Below are positions 11,476 through 23,269 of a stretch of 64,000 nucleotides of DNA, one piece after another. Positions within the stretch are counted from its first letter, which is position 1. Each line of letters starts with the position of its first letter. The notes under the pieces were generated by a model. That model ran no database searches. It saw only the letters and a program-made list of their open reading frames with translations, and was not told the DNA's origin. The stretch spans positions 196,513 through 260,512 of the forward strand of contig NMRB01000107.1 in the NCBI GenBank assembly GCA_002633025.1, in the 5' to 3' direction. Source of the DNA: Notospermus geniculatus. Lineage: Eukaryota > Nemertea > Pilidiophora > Heteronemertea > Lineidae. The position numbers were made by a program, and so were the translations under genes.

Positions 11476-12119
11476 CCGAATGAAACATCTATTAAATGGC
11501 CCATCCAAATCATCACCCGGCAGCGTGTGCACCAGACCCCCGGGCCAGATTGCCCTATTCAAACCCCCCATTTATAAAAATACAATGTTGATGGGAGGCT
11601 AACAATACAACCGGCTAGAACGAGTGTCCCAGCCGTCACGTCGTCAGCTGGTCTTTACAAACAATTTATAGTGTATCGAGCAGCCATTGGGAGGCACTAT
11701 ATCGACATTCTACGATACGTCCGGCCGTGTTCGGATGTCGGGCTGGTTCTGGATATACAGTGTACGTTAATACCGGGTGCTTCTATTTTGGTGAGTCTTG
11801 TGAGTTTTGTAATTTTTGTCATCACTGTAATCTCTCCATTCCATCTCCATCGGTCCTTTATCGGTATAAAGATTCATTGTGACTCGTTTTCTGACCAAAG
11901 ATTTGCTTTGGGCCGCTCATTCTGTATGAGGATGTCGACATACTGGGCTGGCACAAGGCAGTGATATACGGCGTAGTAAGTTTTCCAAGTTCGATTAGTC
12001 CCGGCGGGTCGTCCATCCCCAAATCACCGCGGGGTCCAGCACCGATGGTAAAACCCGCCGTCACTAGGTTACTTATTTTTGTTTTGACCGCATCCTGCCC
12101 ACCCTACCCCATCTACTTG

Positions 12120-12294
12120 CAGGCGCGGATCCAGGGGGCGCCCCGGGCGCTCGCCTCCGCTTTCGGCCAACACTAACTATGAAATCGACCGTGAAATTCT
12201 GAAATTTGGAGCAAATCATTGAAATTCACCGCAGATTTCAAATTTCTAGCACAGGGCGCGCCCCGTCTTTTCCGAAATCCTGGATCCGCCCCTG
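12120..12294. mobile_element. MITE family G with 5-bp target duplication ACTTG, copy 1
   Basis: Ends CAGGCGCGGATCCAGG and CCTGGATCCGCCCCTG are inverted; ACTTG stands directly on both sides. CAGGGGCGGATCC ends are widespread in animal DNA transposons. A second copy is at 47784. Confidence 0.75.
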
Positions 12295-12295
12295 A

Positions 12296-13600
12296 CTTGT
12301 GTGGTGTTCAGTGTGCAACCATTTCGGGACACGATGATTGTGTCGAAGACCGGACATGATTCAGTAAGATTCGTGATCAGTCCAGGCGACACGCGACACC
12401 ATACCGCACAAGTTGCCAACAACTTTCGTGCAGTGCGGCCGCTCCTTTCGTCCACGGCACTAACAGAAATATATCATCGAGTCGGAGTAGGTATACCCAT
12501 GTCATGACCGGGTATCTGTCGATGTGAAGACGGACGGAGGGTTGCGATGGACCCCCGTTGCCTATCTGGTAGGCCTTTCCCGGGGTCTTTCGCAGGAACA
12601 CAGTGAAGGGCCCGTCTGCAAATTATAGGCCTACGAAGCAAGGGGGTGATGATGACAACGTCAGTCGTCACACCCATTCCAGTCGAAGAACGTTAAAGGG
12701 TGAATGATGTCCGCTTTGGCCGCCATCGATTCCACCCATCACCCATCAATTCCATCAACAGACTCGAACCTGTCGTACATAAACATCTGTATATATTCAT
12801 CGCATATTGATGTCAGGCACGCGGCTATTATCAACATGTTATTACTAATATAACATTATTGGACAGACATGTAATTCCTGGCGAGTGGTTGTCATGCTGT
12901 CCACACCTAGACTGGTTCCCGTCTTCATCTATGAATTTCCCGTCTACTGTCCGTTGTGGTCGGACAGACAGTTAGTAGAACCACTGTAGTCCACACCCAG
13001 TGTCATATCTAGGCTTACGATGCGTTGGGATACCTTCTCGCCTTCGAAAGATATTCCTTCGGACATGTCGGATTAGAACCTCAACATTACGCTAAAGTAC
13101 CGCGAGAGAGATTGCCGCATTCTAGATGGCGCTCCAAGCATTCGAATTGACGCTGCTGCCATCTGCGTTGGCGTTTTCGGGGCTTTGCGTATAGTCTCAC
13201 GCAGCCGTTTTGTTCCGCAGTACTGCTACACACACACTTTGCGGATTCCCAGATTCGAAATTGTGACCGAGACTAGGCTTTGCGAAACGTCCCATGTTCC
13301 GCGAAGGTGGATTCCAGCCATTAGGCGGCATGATTTTCCGATACTTGCATGTGCTTGGGGCATGATCAGGCGATAAATTGATTTCCATTCTCTCGGACGT
13401 CACAGATGGCTGTGACATGGAATCGCCTTTTGTTTGAGCCGATGACTCATTCATCGGAGCTGTTTGCTCAGATTTCACGTCCCCGTGTAGTTGAATGGAT
13501 TACGATCAGTCATCTGACATGAGATGAGTTCGAAATATGAGACGTTAGGACATCGAACAGGTCGTTCCAGAAGTTATTAACTGTTGCCTTTTTCAGCTCA
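12296..13600. other. Intergenic DNA, no gene recognised
   Basis: CpG-containing unique-looking sequence. No conserved peptide seen in any frame. Confidence 0.4.
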
Positions 13601-13610
13601 ACGGGCATTA

Positions 13611-13821
13611 AGCCTGCCGCACACTGGAGCTTACTGCTGAGCAAAAAGTCATTCGAGACCATTTGCTCAGCAGATAGCTCACCGAAAAATACGCGCACAC
13701 GCGAGCTTTCTGCCTCGCGAGGCAAAAAACTCACCGAAATTACGCGCACACGCGAGCTATCTGCTGAGCAAACGGTCTCGAATGACTTTTTGCTCAGCAG
13801 TAAGCTCCAGTGTGCGGCAGG
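13611..13821. mobile_element. Long palindromic element with internal direct repeats
   Basis: Arms of about 69 bases (GCCTGCCGCACACTGGAGC outward, GCTGAGCAAA within) pair almost perfectly. The centre carries two direct copies of ACTCACCGAAATTACGCGCA-type sequence. No coding capacity. Confidence 0.75.
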
Positions 13822-13829
13822 CTTTAGGG

Positions 13830-15050
13830 ATCCTTGTCTCTCATCCTCTCAGCACAGGACACACCAGATCCAATTCAGTGTGATCGGCATGTTTATACTC
13901 AATCGACGTCTGCTTCAGTTTTTGCTTTATCGATTATATCCACGTTTCATCCACGACCAATGTATGCCCAACAAATGAAACAGGTCCGAACACAAACTAT
14001 ACACCGCCATTAATAATCAATGGCCTTGATGATATTGCGGGATGATGCAAGCAGCCAGCCGCGTCTGCTCACAGCAGGACGAACCTGGCTCCTCGATGGG
14101 GCGTTTCGGGGCGGGGAGTGTGACCTCCATGACCTAGTGCCACACTCTGTCGTAACCTCGCCTGTGTGACCTCACTTGACCTTTAACACATACGCTGCTG
14201 ACCTCTCAGGCCGTCACGGACCGCCAGATACGGTCATCTCTGACCTCGACACGGGCTGCGGCAATTCCGAGTGGGCGTGGGCCTGAATTGTGACGGACCT
14301 TTCAGCTGGGAGAATACGGTATATATTGAAAGGTTCCGCTTGCGGAGGGGGGATTACGGGCCCGAGGAGACTCAGAGACAAATGAAAACTGAGTTTTCAT
14401 TATTATTTTTCATTATTCTCGTTCCTTCCCGCCTCTTCCAATACGCAAAATAAAGAATTCTAGGCCTTGGCAACGCCTCGGCGATGGTGAAATGGCAGTT
14501 ACATTTACTCTACAAATTGTGTATTCAAATACACAAGGGCGTGAGGCCTAGATTCACACAGCAGGCTTGGCAGGTGTTTACATACCCACAAAGCCTGGAA
14601 ATACTTAAGCATATACATGTACAAAGGTAGGCCTATCATAGGCCTACGGCACGGACGTATATACAGTATATATGAACGTGTGACATACATGTACGCTTTT
14701 GTGTGGTTTTCGGTCATCTACACCACTTGATTGTGGCTAACAATAGGGGCAGGCATGCATCACATCCCAAATGAAAGGTAATGACCGTTTTACACGGATA
14801 TAGACCCAGGATATTGACACACAACTATAGGGAGCCTTTGAAACTGGACGTGATGTCATGTTTCCCTGAAGGAGATTTTACTGGTCATTGGTAAGTGATT
14901 CTGAAATTTTTCAACAATTCTCGTTGGATCTCGCGGCGGATATTTTTCCCTGAACGTAAGTTTTTTTGCCATCTACCGACCGGAGAGTCATGAGAAGGGG
15001 TAGGCTACCTTGGATCGAGGGACCAGGAAGAACACGTCTCCAGGTTCACC
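13830..15050. other. Intergenic DNA, no gene recognised
   Basis: Only short, compositionally shuffled ORFs; no RNA gene or repeat family identified. Confidence 0.4.
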
Positions 15051-15055
15051 TGTGC

Positions 15056-15568
15056 ATTAGTCACTCTCAAAAAAGCGAGATGTTGACTCTTAGATTAGGT
15101 GATTCAAATTCGAGATTAAGCTATAATTTCGTCACTCGTGCTCAACATACTGATTACGTCACTCAAAACCGAGGTTAAGTGGGTTTATCTATTAATTAGA
15201 TCACTCAAAACGGAGTTAATAGCGTGGTTCAATTACCATTAATACGGTCACTCAAAACTGAGATTAACGAGGTTTACCTTAGCTAGGTCACTCAAAACTG
15301 AGTTTAACGTGATCTACCCATTACTTCGGTCAGTCAAAACTGAGGTTAACGTGGTTTACCCATTAATTGGGTCACTCAAAACTGAGTTTAAAGTGGTTTA
15401 CCTATAAATTAGGTCACTCAAAACTGAGTTTAAGGTGGTTTACCTATAAATTAGGTCACTCAAAACTGAGGCTAACGTGGTTTACCTATAAATTAGGTCA
15501 CTCAAAACTGAGGCTAACGTGGTTTACCTATAAATTAGGTCACTCAAAACTGAGGTTAACGTGAGTCA
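15056..15568. repeat. Minisatellite, unit about 42 bp
   Basis: Units read AGGTCACTCAAAACTGAG - TTAACGTGGTTTACCTATAAATT, near identical at the right end and diverged at the left. Because 42 is a multiple of three the array reads as a repeated 14-residue peptide, which I take as incidental. Confidence 0.85.
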
Positions 15569-15763
15569 CTCGGGTTAAATGGGATTTTATAATACCAAGT
15601 AAAGGTTCGTAATAATACGGGCTACTACGGTGGCCCATAGAGCTCATTGATGAAAAATATTTACATTTGCAATTTTTTTTTCAATTCGATAAATTTTTTC
15701 TTGGGGTTTGTAAAATTTTCAGAAGTTCCCACCGCGGTGATAATGTTTCCACCGCGGTGGAAA

Positions 15764-15982
15764 NNNNNNNNNNNNNNNNNNNNNNNNNNNNNNNNNNNNN
15801 NNNNNNNNNNNNNNNNNNNNNNNNNNNNNNNNNNNNNNNNNNNNNNNNNNNNNNNNNNNNNNNNNNNNNNNNNNNNNNNNNNNNNNNNNNNNNNNNNNNN
15901 NNNNNNNNNNNNNNNNNNNNNNNNNNNNNNNNNNNNNNNNNNNNNNNNNNNNNNNNNNNNNNNNNNNNNNNNNNNNNNNNNN
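15764..15982. other. Assembly gap (219 N)
   Basis: A run of 219 N. The left flank holds two copies of TTCCCACCGCGGTG/TTCCACCGCGGTG and the right flank short CCCAGCCCAGGTAC repeats, so the gap probably sits in simple repeats. Translated ORFs across it are artefacts. Confidence 0.98.
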
Positions 15983-15983
15983 C

Positions 15984-17990
15984 CCCAGCCCAGGTACATT
16001 TCCCCCAGCCCAGGTACCCCCAGCCCGAGACCCCCAGCCCATGCAGGTACATCCACATCTACATTTCACATGGATGTACATGTAGGCGCAGACACAGTTT
16101 CAATCATGAACATTTACGCCCTATATCTGGTTGGAACAGTGTTCGAACCTTAGCACTGACGAATAATCACCGATATCTAAATTGCATGTGTTCATCAGAC
16201 GCCCATTATCGCAACCTAATCGCAAATAATGACCACAAAAACTCAGCGAGACGACCTAATTCCGGAGAGGAGAGGGGAGTAGGCCTACATTCCTGTCTGA
16301 CCATTTTGCCATGATCTGATTATCATCACTCACAAATTATTCGCATGGCCAGTAGGACCAGAGGAGAAAGTCCTATGCCTATACCACTATACAATAACCT
16401 GCTATTTATGTTTGAATGGTCATGGTCTCTATAGCCATATGTCCTAATCCCTCATTGAACAATAAGACCGGACTTAATTTTAGGGGGACGTAGATCCCTG
16501 CCACACCGGGATGACTTTCGAGTTGGCTCCTTGGCCACCGATCGTCAACCACAAACCGCTCAATGTAGCATTCTGATCGGCCCTCCCAATGGACAGATGC
16601 TGTGAATATCATGGTAACATGTAATGCCAATCAAGGCAATGGCCAAGCGAGGCTAATGGATAGCATCTCTCATGGTAGGGTGGCTAATGGAACCTCTCCC
16701 TCGGGTCTTGGAGGAATTTTCAGTATAATTCCTCCAAGCTCGGGTCAAGAGTCGGAGTGATCTGTATTCAAAGGCAGACGACGCAGGGAGGCCGAGTTTG
16801 CGGTTGGGCAAACCATGGCTCACCTCTCACCAAAAACGTAGAACCAGAATTAGAGCACTTGTTATAATGATTGCAAAAACGCGGGAACCAATCAGAGCGC
16901 TTGTTACTCAGAAAGGATCATTCTGATTGGCCGAGGGGAAAGGTCAGGTTTCGGCCGTGATTTTTCATCCGACAGGCCCTCAAATAACACTGGATCGGCA
17001 GATGGCACTCGGTCCTGCTAGCTGTGAAATGGCGTCATTCACACGGCGATCTAAATAGGCGAAGTAGGCCGCCATTGCACTTTTCAGATTTTCAGAAGGA
17101 TGTGAAGAATGGCTTGATCTAGACAATAAGCGACTGCGGCAGGGACATTTTCCCCAACGACTTGAAACATGCTCCATCCTGAACGACGCCGCCAACTCTG
17201 CCTGGAGTATCAGATCGGCTCATATATCTCATCGTTGCTAAAATCATGCTACCCAGGAATGCCACATTAGTATCGTCTGCGCATTCATCTGATTTCGAGT
17301 TGTCTTTTGCCGCCGAGATAGCCGGATCACTGGTTTACGACTCCCAGAGGGCGAGGAAAATAAATGCAAGATAGGAAATTTCAAATTGGATACGCTGGTC
17401 TCTTGAGAATTTATCGCGTCAGACATCCCGGCATCTTCCGCCATGCACAACTGGTCTGCATGGCGTCTCATCGTATCTATCCGTATTTTAACCATTTTTG
17501 TCCGTATCCGTCACCATCCGGAATCGTCTGTGAGATGACGCGGAACCCATCCGGAGAATATCAGAATCGTAGCTCTCGCGCTACCTTCGGCACCGCACAC
17601 CCGGCGCAATCGCTAGGATCGTTTCGCTTACCCCGCCCCATTTTGGGCAAGACATCCTCACCCAGGGCTTCACAACCGCTCCCCTCCCATCCTGACAAGC
17701 TCAGGTCATTTACGGTCGTACCCTCCCTAATAGAGAGTTTTCGCAAATCCCCCGAAACGCCAACGCGAACGTCTATCCGGCGTTAGATCGGAAGGATCCC
17801 AGAAGAATGGAACCCAAACATGGCAAATGCAACGTTTGATACCTTTTCTACTCATTAGGTGGCTGCTTCTTCTTTTGCTTTCGCTCGGTCAGACCTCTCC
17901 AGATGTCCTGGGACTTTAATCGAGATCAGTAGCGCTGATGAGAGGCGCCAGATGGGTTTTCTGGCCTAGCGACTCCAACTTCCAGCCAGG
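15984..17990. other. Intergenic DNA, no gene recognised
   Basis: Contains a small hairpin TTGGAGGAATT...AATTCCTCCAA at 16712-16738. A 140-codon plus-strand ORF at 17364 has no recognisable domain. Confidence 0.4.
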
Positions 17991-17994
17991 TATT

Positions 17995-18110
17995 TTAGAG
18001 TCCACTACAGGCTACCCTATCTGCTTCACCTGTGTGGGGTCTTTTACTTGCCCCTGCAAAGACACAGGGTACAAGGAACCTCGGTTTAACGTCTCATTCG
18101 AAGGACGAAA
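17995..18110 (-). repeat. SINE fragment (third tRNA-SINE family)
   Basis: CCTGTGTGGGGTCTTTTACT and GACACAGGGTACAAGG-type words match, inverted, the longer plus-strand copy at 54290-54527. Confidence 0.5.
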
Positions 18111-18147
18111 TAAGGTGGCTAAAATATTTCTCTTTTCTACTTGCAGA

Positions 18148-18180
18148 TATTATCAACTTCGCATCTGAGTGGTAAAAAAG
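18148..18180 (+). other. 5' UTR of the LRR gene, beginning at a splice acceptor
   Basis: A pyrimidine-rich run ends in TTCTACTTGCAG at 18147, a good 3' splice site. The 33 bases after it lead into AAAAAGATGG, a good animal start context, at 18181. An upstream non-coding exon is implied but not identified. Confidence 0.5.
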
Positions 18181-18620
18181 ATGGCCGCCACGAAAATGTT
18201 CCTCGGCGTCTGGTTCTTCGCAGTGATTTGCTTCCTGTCCTGGTTTCCGACTCCATCTGTATGCCGCGTACTGAGTTGTCCATCAAAGACACCGAACTGC
18301 ACAGATGCTGATTTGTGCCCGAAGAACTGCGCATGTGTCAAGCCCCCAGAAAATATGACGGACTGTTCAAAGCGAAATCTCACACAATTACCAGAACTAT
18401 CGCAACTCAACGGTTTCACTAGAATCCTTATGTTGGGCCAAAACCATATCGACACGCTGTGGAGAATTAACCTAACGTATTTACGGGAGTACACCATTCC
18501 GAGCAACGCTTTGACAAACATTAAGGACGACGCCTTCGCCGATATTGGCAACCTCACGCTCCTGAATTTATCCCGTAACAGCCTGACAGAGATATCGGGG
18601 AAAGCCTTGAACGCCCTTGG
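18181..18620 (+). CDS. Leucine-rich-repeat membrane or secreted protein, N-terminal part (cut at an N)
   Basis: Starts at ATG 18181 in a strong context (AAGATGGCC). Residues about 1-28 form a signal peptide: a short basic start, then a hydrophobic core around FLGVWFFAVICFLSW. A cysteine cluster (residues about 33-62, including CPKNCACV) looks like an LRR N-terminal cap. LRR-like repeats follow, such as LTLLNLSRNSLTEIS. Several N-glycosylation sequons (NCT, NMT, NLT, NLS) support an extracellular location. Reading stays open for 146 codons to the single N at 18621, after which this frame soon stops. The missing part should hold more LRRs and a membrane segment. The family is clear; the exact gene is not. 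Confidence 0.75.
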
Positions 18621-18623
18621 NGC

Positions 18624-18767
18624 AATTATAACACTTTATACAACATCTATGACCCGACAAAGGAAAACAGCAACAACGTTGTGATCAAGTACAGGGGGGA
18701 CGAGGAGAGGCTGGACTCTAGAACCACTGGTGTGGACATGGACAATGAAATGAAGGCAATATTATAG
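18624..18767 (+). CDS. Probable C-terminal cytoplasmic tail of the same LRR protein
   Basis: In a different frame from the N-terminal part, 47 codons run from just after the N at 18621 to TAG at 18765-18767. The peptide is hydrophilic and starts with tyrosine-rich YNTLYNIY, then a charged stretch (KYRGDEERLDSR). That composition suits the cytoplasmic tail of a single-pass receptor. The frame change at exactly one N suggests the N stands for missing sequence of unknown length. The link to the LRR part is inferred from position and composition. Confidence 0.5.
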   Translation, partial: NYNTLYNIYDPTKENSNNVVIKYRGDEERLDSRTTGVDMDNEMKAIL

Positions 18768-18954
18768 TGGAATTGAATGATGTAAATATAAATATCTGGT
18801 TACGGAGAAGTCACCATCAATATTGGCTTTGGCTATTGGCACTATTAATATGCATCCAATTAATTTTATATACTTTCATATTCGGTTAGAGTCAGCGTTA
18901 AGGCCACTTCTCCGTTTTGCGCTTGTCCGTTCCCTGTTTATGTGTGGTATCAAC

Positions 18955-18960
18955 AATAAA
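18955..18960 (+). promoter_or_regulatory. Polyadenylation signal AATAAA for the LRR gene
   Basis: A canonical AATAAA lies 188 bases after the stop codon of the LRR tail, a normal 3' UTR distance, on the same strand. Confidence 0.5.
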
Positions 18961-20550
18961 ATTACTTCTTTCTACCACGCATTCACATAGGAAATGAACA
19001 CACATGCATGAAGCGCAAAATGCCTTCATGTTCTAGTCCAACATTCAGCATTGAAAATTAAGATACGCCGGGAGGAGATTTTATACGTACTTTTCTTTAG
19101 TTGGCCTGTGTCATTTTGATCAATTTCCTGACAAACTTTTGGCGTTTTTTAAAAACCTTACATTTTGGGATAGGAAACGTAGTACGAGTCCCTTTGCATG
19201 GTGAAAACAGGTCGTCAACTTACCTCCAGTGGTAACATTCGTGTTTGCGGTTTGATCAATTTCCAAGTTCAACTACGTGCCACTCACCTGAGGTATACGG
19301 GACACACTATAAAACGCTGATAAAAAGCAGGGGCTATTCATTCACCAAGATATATCTGGAGGTTTTACTAGACAGAAACACTTGTGCGTGCACACTAGGC
19401 CAAAGTCACTGCAAACAATTTCATATACATGTATTTATAACATTATTGCAGAAACCTATTCGCTAACTCAGACCTCCTTGGCCTGCTGAGTGGAGAACAT
19501 TGTAAATACGCCTCTCTTTGATTTATTTATAAAAGAGTGAAAAATATAAGTCGGAGACCATATTGGCATTTCGACAGTCCCACCAGAGAGCTAGGCCTAG
19601 GCCTACATCATCTGAAAACGGCACCGGTACCTACCTGGATAATGAATGATGAAGGCCTACCGAACACAAGGACATGATCGCCAATGTGGACCTACCTATG
19701 TGCACAGACTCAGAAAATTCGACACAGTAGGCCTATTCAATGTGCGGATCCGTTGGCGGTGATCTACTTTTGGACAAAAGTAATGGCGGGCATTTCGCTA
19801 GGCCTAGAAACGAATGCGTGTTACGAATTGAATCTATCTCGTCTCTGCGTGTTTTATTAGGCCTATAATTGGGTAGCGAGGGCAGGTTAATCTACAAGAT
19901 GCTGATAATTTTATTTCTGTATTGTATATACATACCAGTACCCACAAACAACGAAGACCGACACGCCGGCGACGCTCTTCAGTCACTTCGGGCGGACCCA
20001 CGTGCTAGACTGGGCGCGGCCCGCGTAGTGCTCAGCTACGAGAGAGCGGAGCGTTAATAGAGCAAAGGAATAGTCTACACAAGTGCTAGTCTCGCGCAGC
20101 CAGCCTGTTTGTTCCGCAGTGTTGCTGTGATCCCCCAGCTATCACAAATGAGCCGCTTGGTGATCGAGACTACCCAGTGCGCGCCCAATTTTTTCATCGT
20201 CGCCTTCCATCACTGCCGGTCGGCGCCAGTCTTCGGCTGCCGCAATTTGTCTGGTCTTGCAGGTTTTTGACGCACAAATTTTGGGGTTTATTTTGAAGAG
20301 TGCACTTACGTAGAGTCACTGGTGCTGTCAACTGTACTGTCTATCACACACATAGGGAATGGCCTCAGCCAGGGAGAGTTGGTGCAATAATAACATGATA
20401 AGTTTATTATTTCATTGACTGCCACAAAAGTAGTTTTACGATGGACATGTCTGTGTTGTTCTGGACTCACAGAATTTTTATTGGGCTTATCAGGGAAACA
20501 ATTTGTATGCGTGTGGTGTTGAGGGGGGGGGGGTCGGCCCGGGGTTAGAG
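18961..20550. other. Intergenic DNA downstream of the LRR gene
   Basis: No gene recognised. About 20095-20175 resembles 13190-13270 (GTCTCGCGCAGCC... ending in GAGAC), suggesting another low-copy repeat. Confidence 0.4.
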
Positions 20551-20560
20551 TGGTGGCAAT

Positions 20561-20680
20561 AGGGAGGTTTCGCAAGCGCCCGGTTAGGCCATACGACGAC
20601 GTTTATCTATTGTTTGGGTATACCCACACAATAGATAAACGTCGTCGTATGGCCTAACCGGGCGCTTGCGAAACCTCCCT
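20561..20680. mobile_element. Perfect snap-back MITE, 53-bp arms
   Basis: AGGGAGGTTTCGCAAGCGCC at the left is exactly mirrored by GGCGCTTGCGAAACCTCCCT at the right; arms of 53 bases pair without mismatch around a 14-base loop. AAT flanks both sides, a possible 3-bp duplication. A G10 run lies just left (20524-20533). Confidence 0.8.
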
Positions 20681-21112
20681 AATATCAGAGGATGCTCCAT
20701 CTCAATGACCTAAGGAATTTCTGGTACCGGTAGGCCTAAAACGTCCTTCTGGACTGGTGATAGATGAAATCTCCATGTATCGTTTTAACGAGTTAAAACT
20801 CTTTCCGCCCATCACAAGACCAACACCAGAGGGCCATTCAAATGCTTTTAACGAAGCTGGATTCTGGTATTTAGGTAGGCCATGCCCAATGAACGTCGGG
20901 GAGTAGGCCTACATCTATGGTGAAGAAAGGGTTAAATCACACCACACCCAATGCATAGAGTTGGAGATTAACCTTAGATGTGGAAAGTTCACCAGCCTTA
21001 TATTCTTCCTCCTGCTCCACTTCTTGTGTTTTTGTAAAGGAATATTTTTAGAATAAATCTGAATGGTACTTTGGTGTAATTGGGTTTTTATCTCCTTTTG
21101 TCACAAGAAGTT

Positions 21113-21306
21113 TCCACAGGGGCTTGAATCAAATGGTGAAAAGGGGTTAAAATGTGTTGGGATATTACCACAGAGGGTGTACCACCCCAAAATAACACCC
21201 CATGTAGTGGGTGTATGGAGTGTTATTTTTGGGGTGGTACACCCTCTGTGGTAATATCCTAACACATTTTAACCCTTTTTCACCATTTAATTCAAGCCCC
21301 TGTGGA
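21113..21306. mobile_element. Large palindromic element
   Basis: Left TCCACAGGGGCTTGAAT mirrored by right ATTCAAGCCCCTGTGGA; inner GGGTGTACCACCCC and GGGGTGGTACACCC also pair. Total 194 bp with few mismatches. Confidence 0.75.
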
Positions 21307-21746
21307 AGTTTCTGCTAGGACTATGATGAGAGGTTCTTGGATGCACTGATTTTCTTCAGAGAGTGGGGTAAAAAACATCAGCATCAGACACCCTTATGGG
21401 CATGGTTTCTGACCCTACCAACAACATACAGACCCCCCCAAAAAAGTAAACAAGTCAACAACAACATTTCATAATGACAAATGTACACACAGTATTTATT
21501 TCGACTTCACATAAGACCTTATACAGGTGAAGTATGCATATTATGAACATCGCCTCCTAGGATCAGGCTTATATTTACAAAACCATCAGAAATTTGGCCA
21601 CGTCGAAATAAAGGATTCAACGGATTCACAAATTTACCGAATTCATACGAAACATCACCATAAAGGGCCCGTTCTTGCTTCAGCTGTGTTCAGGTTTTTC
21701 AAACTGGCAGTGAGACCTGCAGACTTTCAGAAAACTCCATGGTCCC

Positions 21747-21881
21747 TAAGGGCCGTATGCTAGGGTCGGACTTTAGCCTGAAGTATAGCTGAAGTTAGAC
21801 TTTCTCTACGCTTGAAGCATTGAGAAAAGTTATACTTTTATGAAAGTCTGCCTGACGTCCAACCCGAGCCTATGGCCCTTA
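21747..21881. mobile_element. Fold-back element family F, copy 1
   Basis: TAAGGGCCGTATGCTAGGGT at the left faces ACCCGAGCCTATGGCCCTTA at the right. The core AGTTAGACTTTCTC matches the copy at 47616. Confidence 0.65.
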
Positions 21882-22087
21882 GAATTCAACTGATCTGATG
21901 ATCTAGAACGCTACCCCCAAAACATTAACGGAGGGGGATTCAGATCGCATTTGTTTTACCATTTACTTAGTAATTGTTTGCATGGTATGCATCTAATTAA
22001 TTCATTAATCATGTAAAATGATGCCAAAATATTGTGCAAGGGGTGGAGTTATTAGAGGAATGAGGTCAAATGTAAAGCTTCCAGAAT

Positions 22088-22534
22088 TCACTGCGGACCA
22101 ATGTCCGTTGAATGTGTCATTTCGACGTGGCCCACAAAATCCAGCGGGTATGGCCAGTAGAAGTTTCTCAAAACTTGGGAGAATGTAAGGTCGGCATAAA
22201 GAAATGCGCCAACAGGTTTAACCAGGGGAAGTCTTGTACCATATTCAGGCATATTTTCAGGCACTGATTCAACTACAGCAGGTTCCATACACGTGGAGTG
22301 TAAAATAAGATACTCTCTTTTACACATCAAGAGGTCACTCCGAGTTGGGCACTGGCGGGGTACAGGTACAACAACCTGCAGGTCACGCTGGCCCATCCAT
22401 GCAGTCAATTTCCTTGAAGGTGGGACTGCTCTATGGCTGACTTGGTTGGGTGCACATTTCAATAGGGCCATTGGTGCCTGGATGGTAAATCGGCCAGTCC
22501 ATGATCCACGTGACCAGCAGAGATCATTGCACCT
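22088..22534 (-). CDS. Unassigned open reading stretch, possible terminal exon
   Basis: After a possible acceptor (CTTTAG at 22535) one minus frame is open for about 148 codons to TGA at 22088. The peptide is Pro/Val-rich with several Cys (for example NDLCWSRGSWTGRF). No domain is recognised, no partner exon was found and no AATAAA follows. It may be chance or a decayed gene. Confidence 0.18.
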   Translation of the reverse strand, partial: RCNDLCWSRGSWTGRFTIQAPMALLKCAPNQVSHRAVPPSRKLTAWMGQRDLQVVVPVPRQCPTRSDLLMCKREYLILHSTCMEPAVVESVPENMPEYGTRLPLVKPVGAFLYADLTFSQVLRNFYWPYPLDFVGHVEMTHSTDIGPQ

Positions 22535-23269
22535 CTAAAGCCGAGGCTGTTCCTTTTTGGCATGTTCCCTCGTTCTGTGGACCTGAGCCGTTAGGACAAT
22601 GAGACCTGGCCTTGTGCCCTATGGGAACGGCCAGTAAGCAAATCAAAAGTTCATTCTCTCTGCGATGCGTCACAAGGTCACAAGCGAACAGGGAACAAGG
22701 AAACATGCCACAAGGGAACAGCCTATGGATATGTGGCCTAACCTTGGCAGTGGTGAACTCTGCCTGACCTCTAAATGTGGAAAAGCGAGTATCTCACAAC
22801 GTTTATTCAGCAGTGAAATTTTCTAAGAAACCTGGCAATTACTTTTCAGAAGTACTCATGCAGAACATGTCGTAAGACATGAGCTATTGATAGCATTTAC
22901 AGGATATCAGCTCCAGAAGATATTGCAAGACAACTTGGTGGGTAAACGATCACTTACTACATCGGCAAATAACAAGTTAATACCAGTGAATGCGGAGAAA
23001 CTGAAAATTCTTTTGTCAGAGTTGCAATACTGCAGTTCCATCTGATATTTCTGAGAATCAAATTGTCATGGGCTTGAGTTTTGTTCATTTTTCACGGAAT
23101 ATGAAGTTCATATTCAAAACGTTGGGTCAAAAACAGAGGTGAAAAGATCCAAAGAACGAATTTATCACTTTCTTTGGATCTTCTCGTTCCTGAGGTATCT
23201 TGGAGGAAAATGAAAAAAATAGTCATGTTTCAAGGGTCTGGTTATAATTACCAAAGTATCTTGGTTTAT

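Noticed and set aside
15367-15564. Repeated 14-residue peptide (GHSKLSLKWFTYKL type)
   Set aside because: Produced by a 42-bp minisatellite whose unit is a multiple of three; no start context or neighbours of a gene.
15647-16314. ORFs of 120-215 codons across the N run
   Set aside because: Most residues are X from the assembly gap.
17364-17786. 140-codon plus-strand ORF
   Set aside because: No recognisable domain, no splice partners and shuffled composition.
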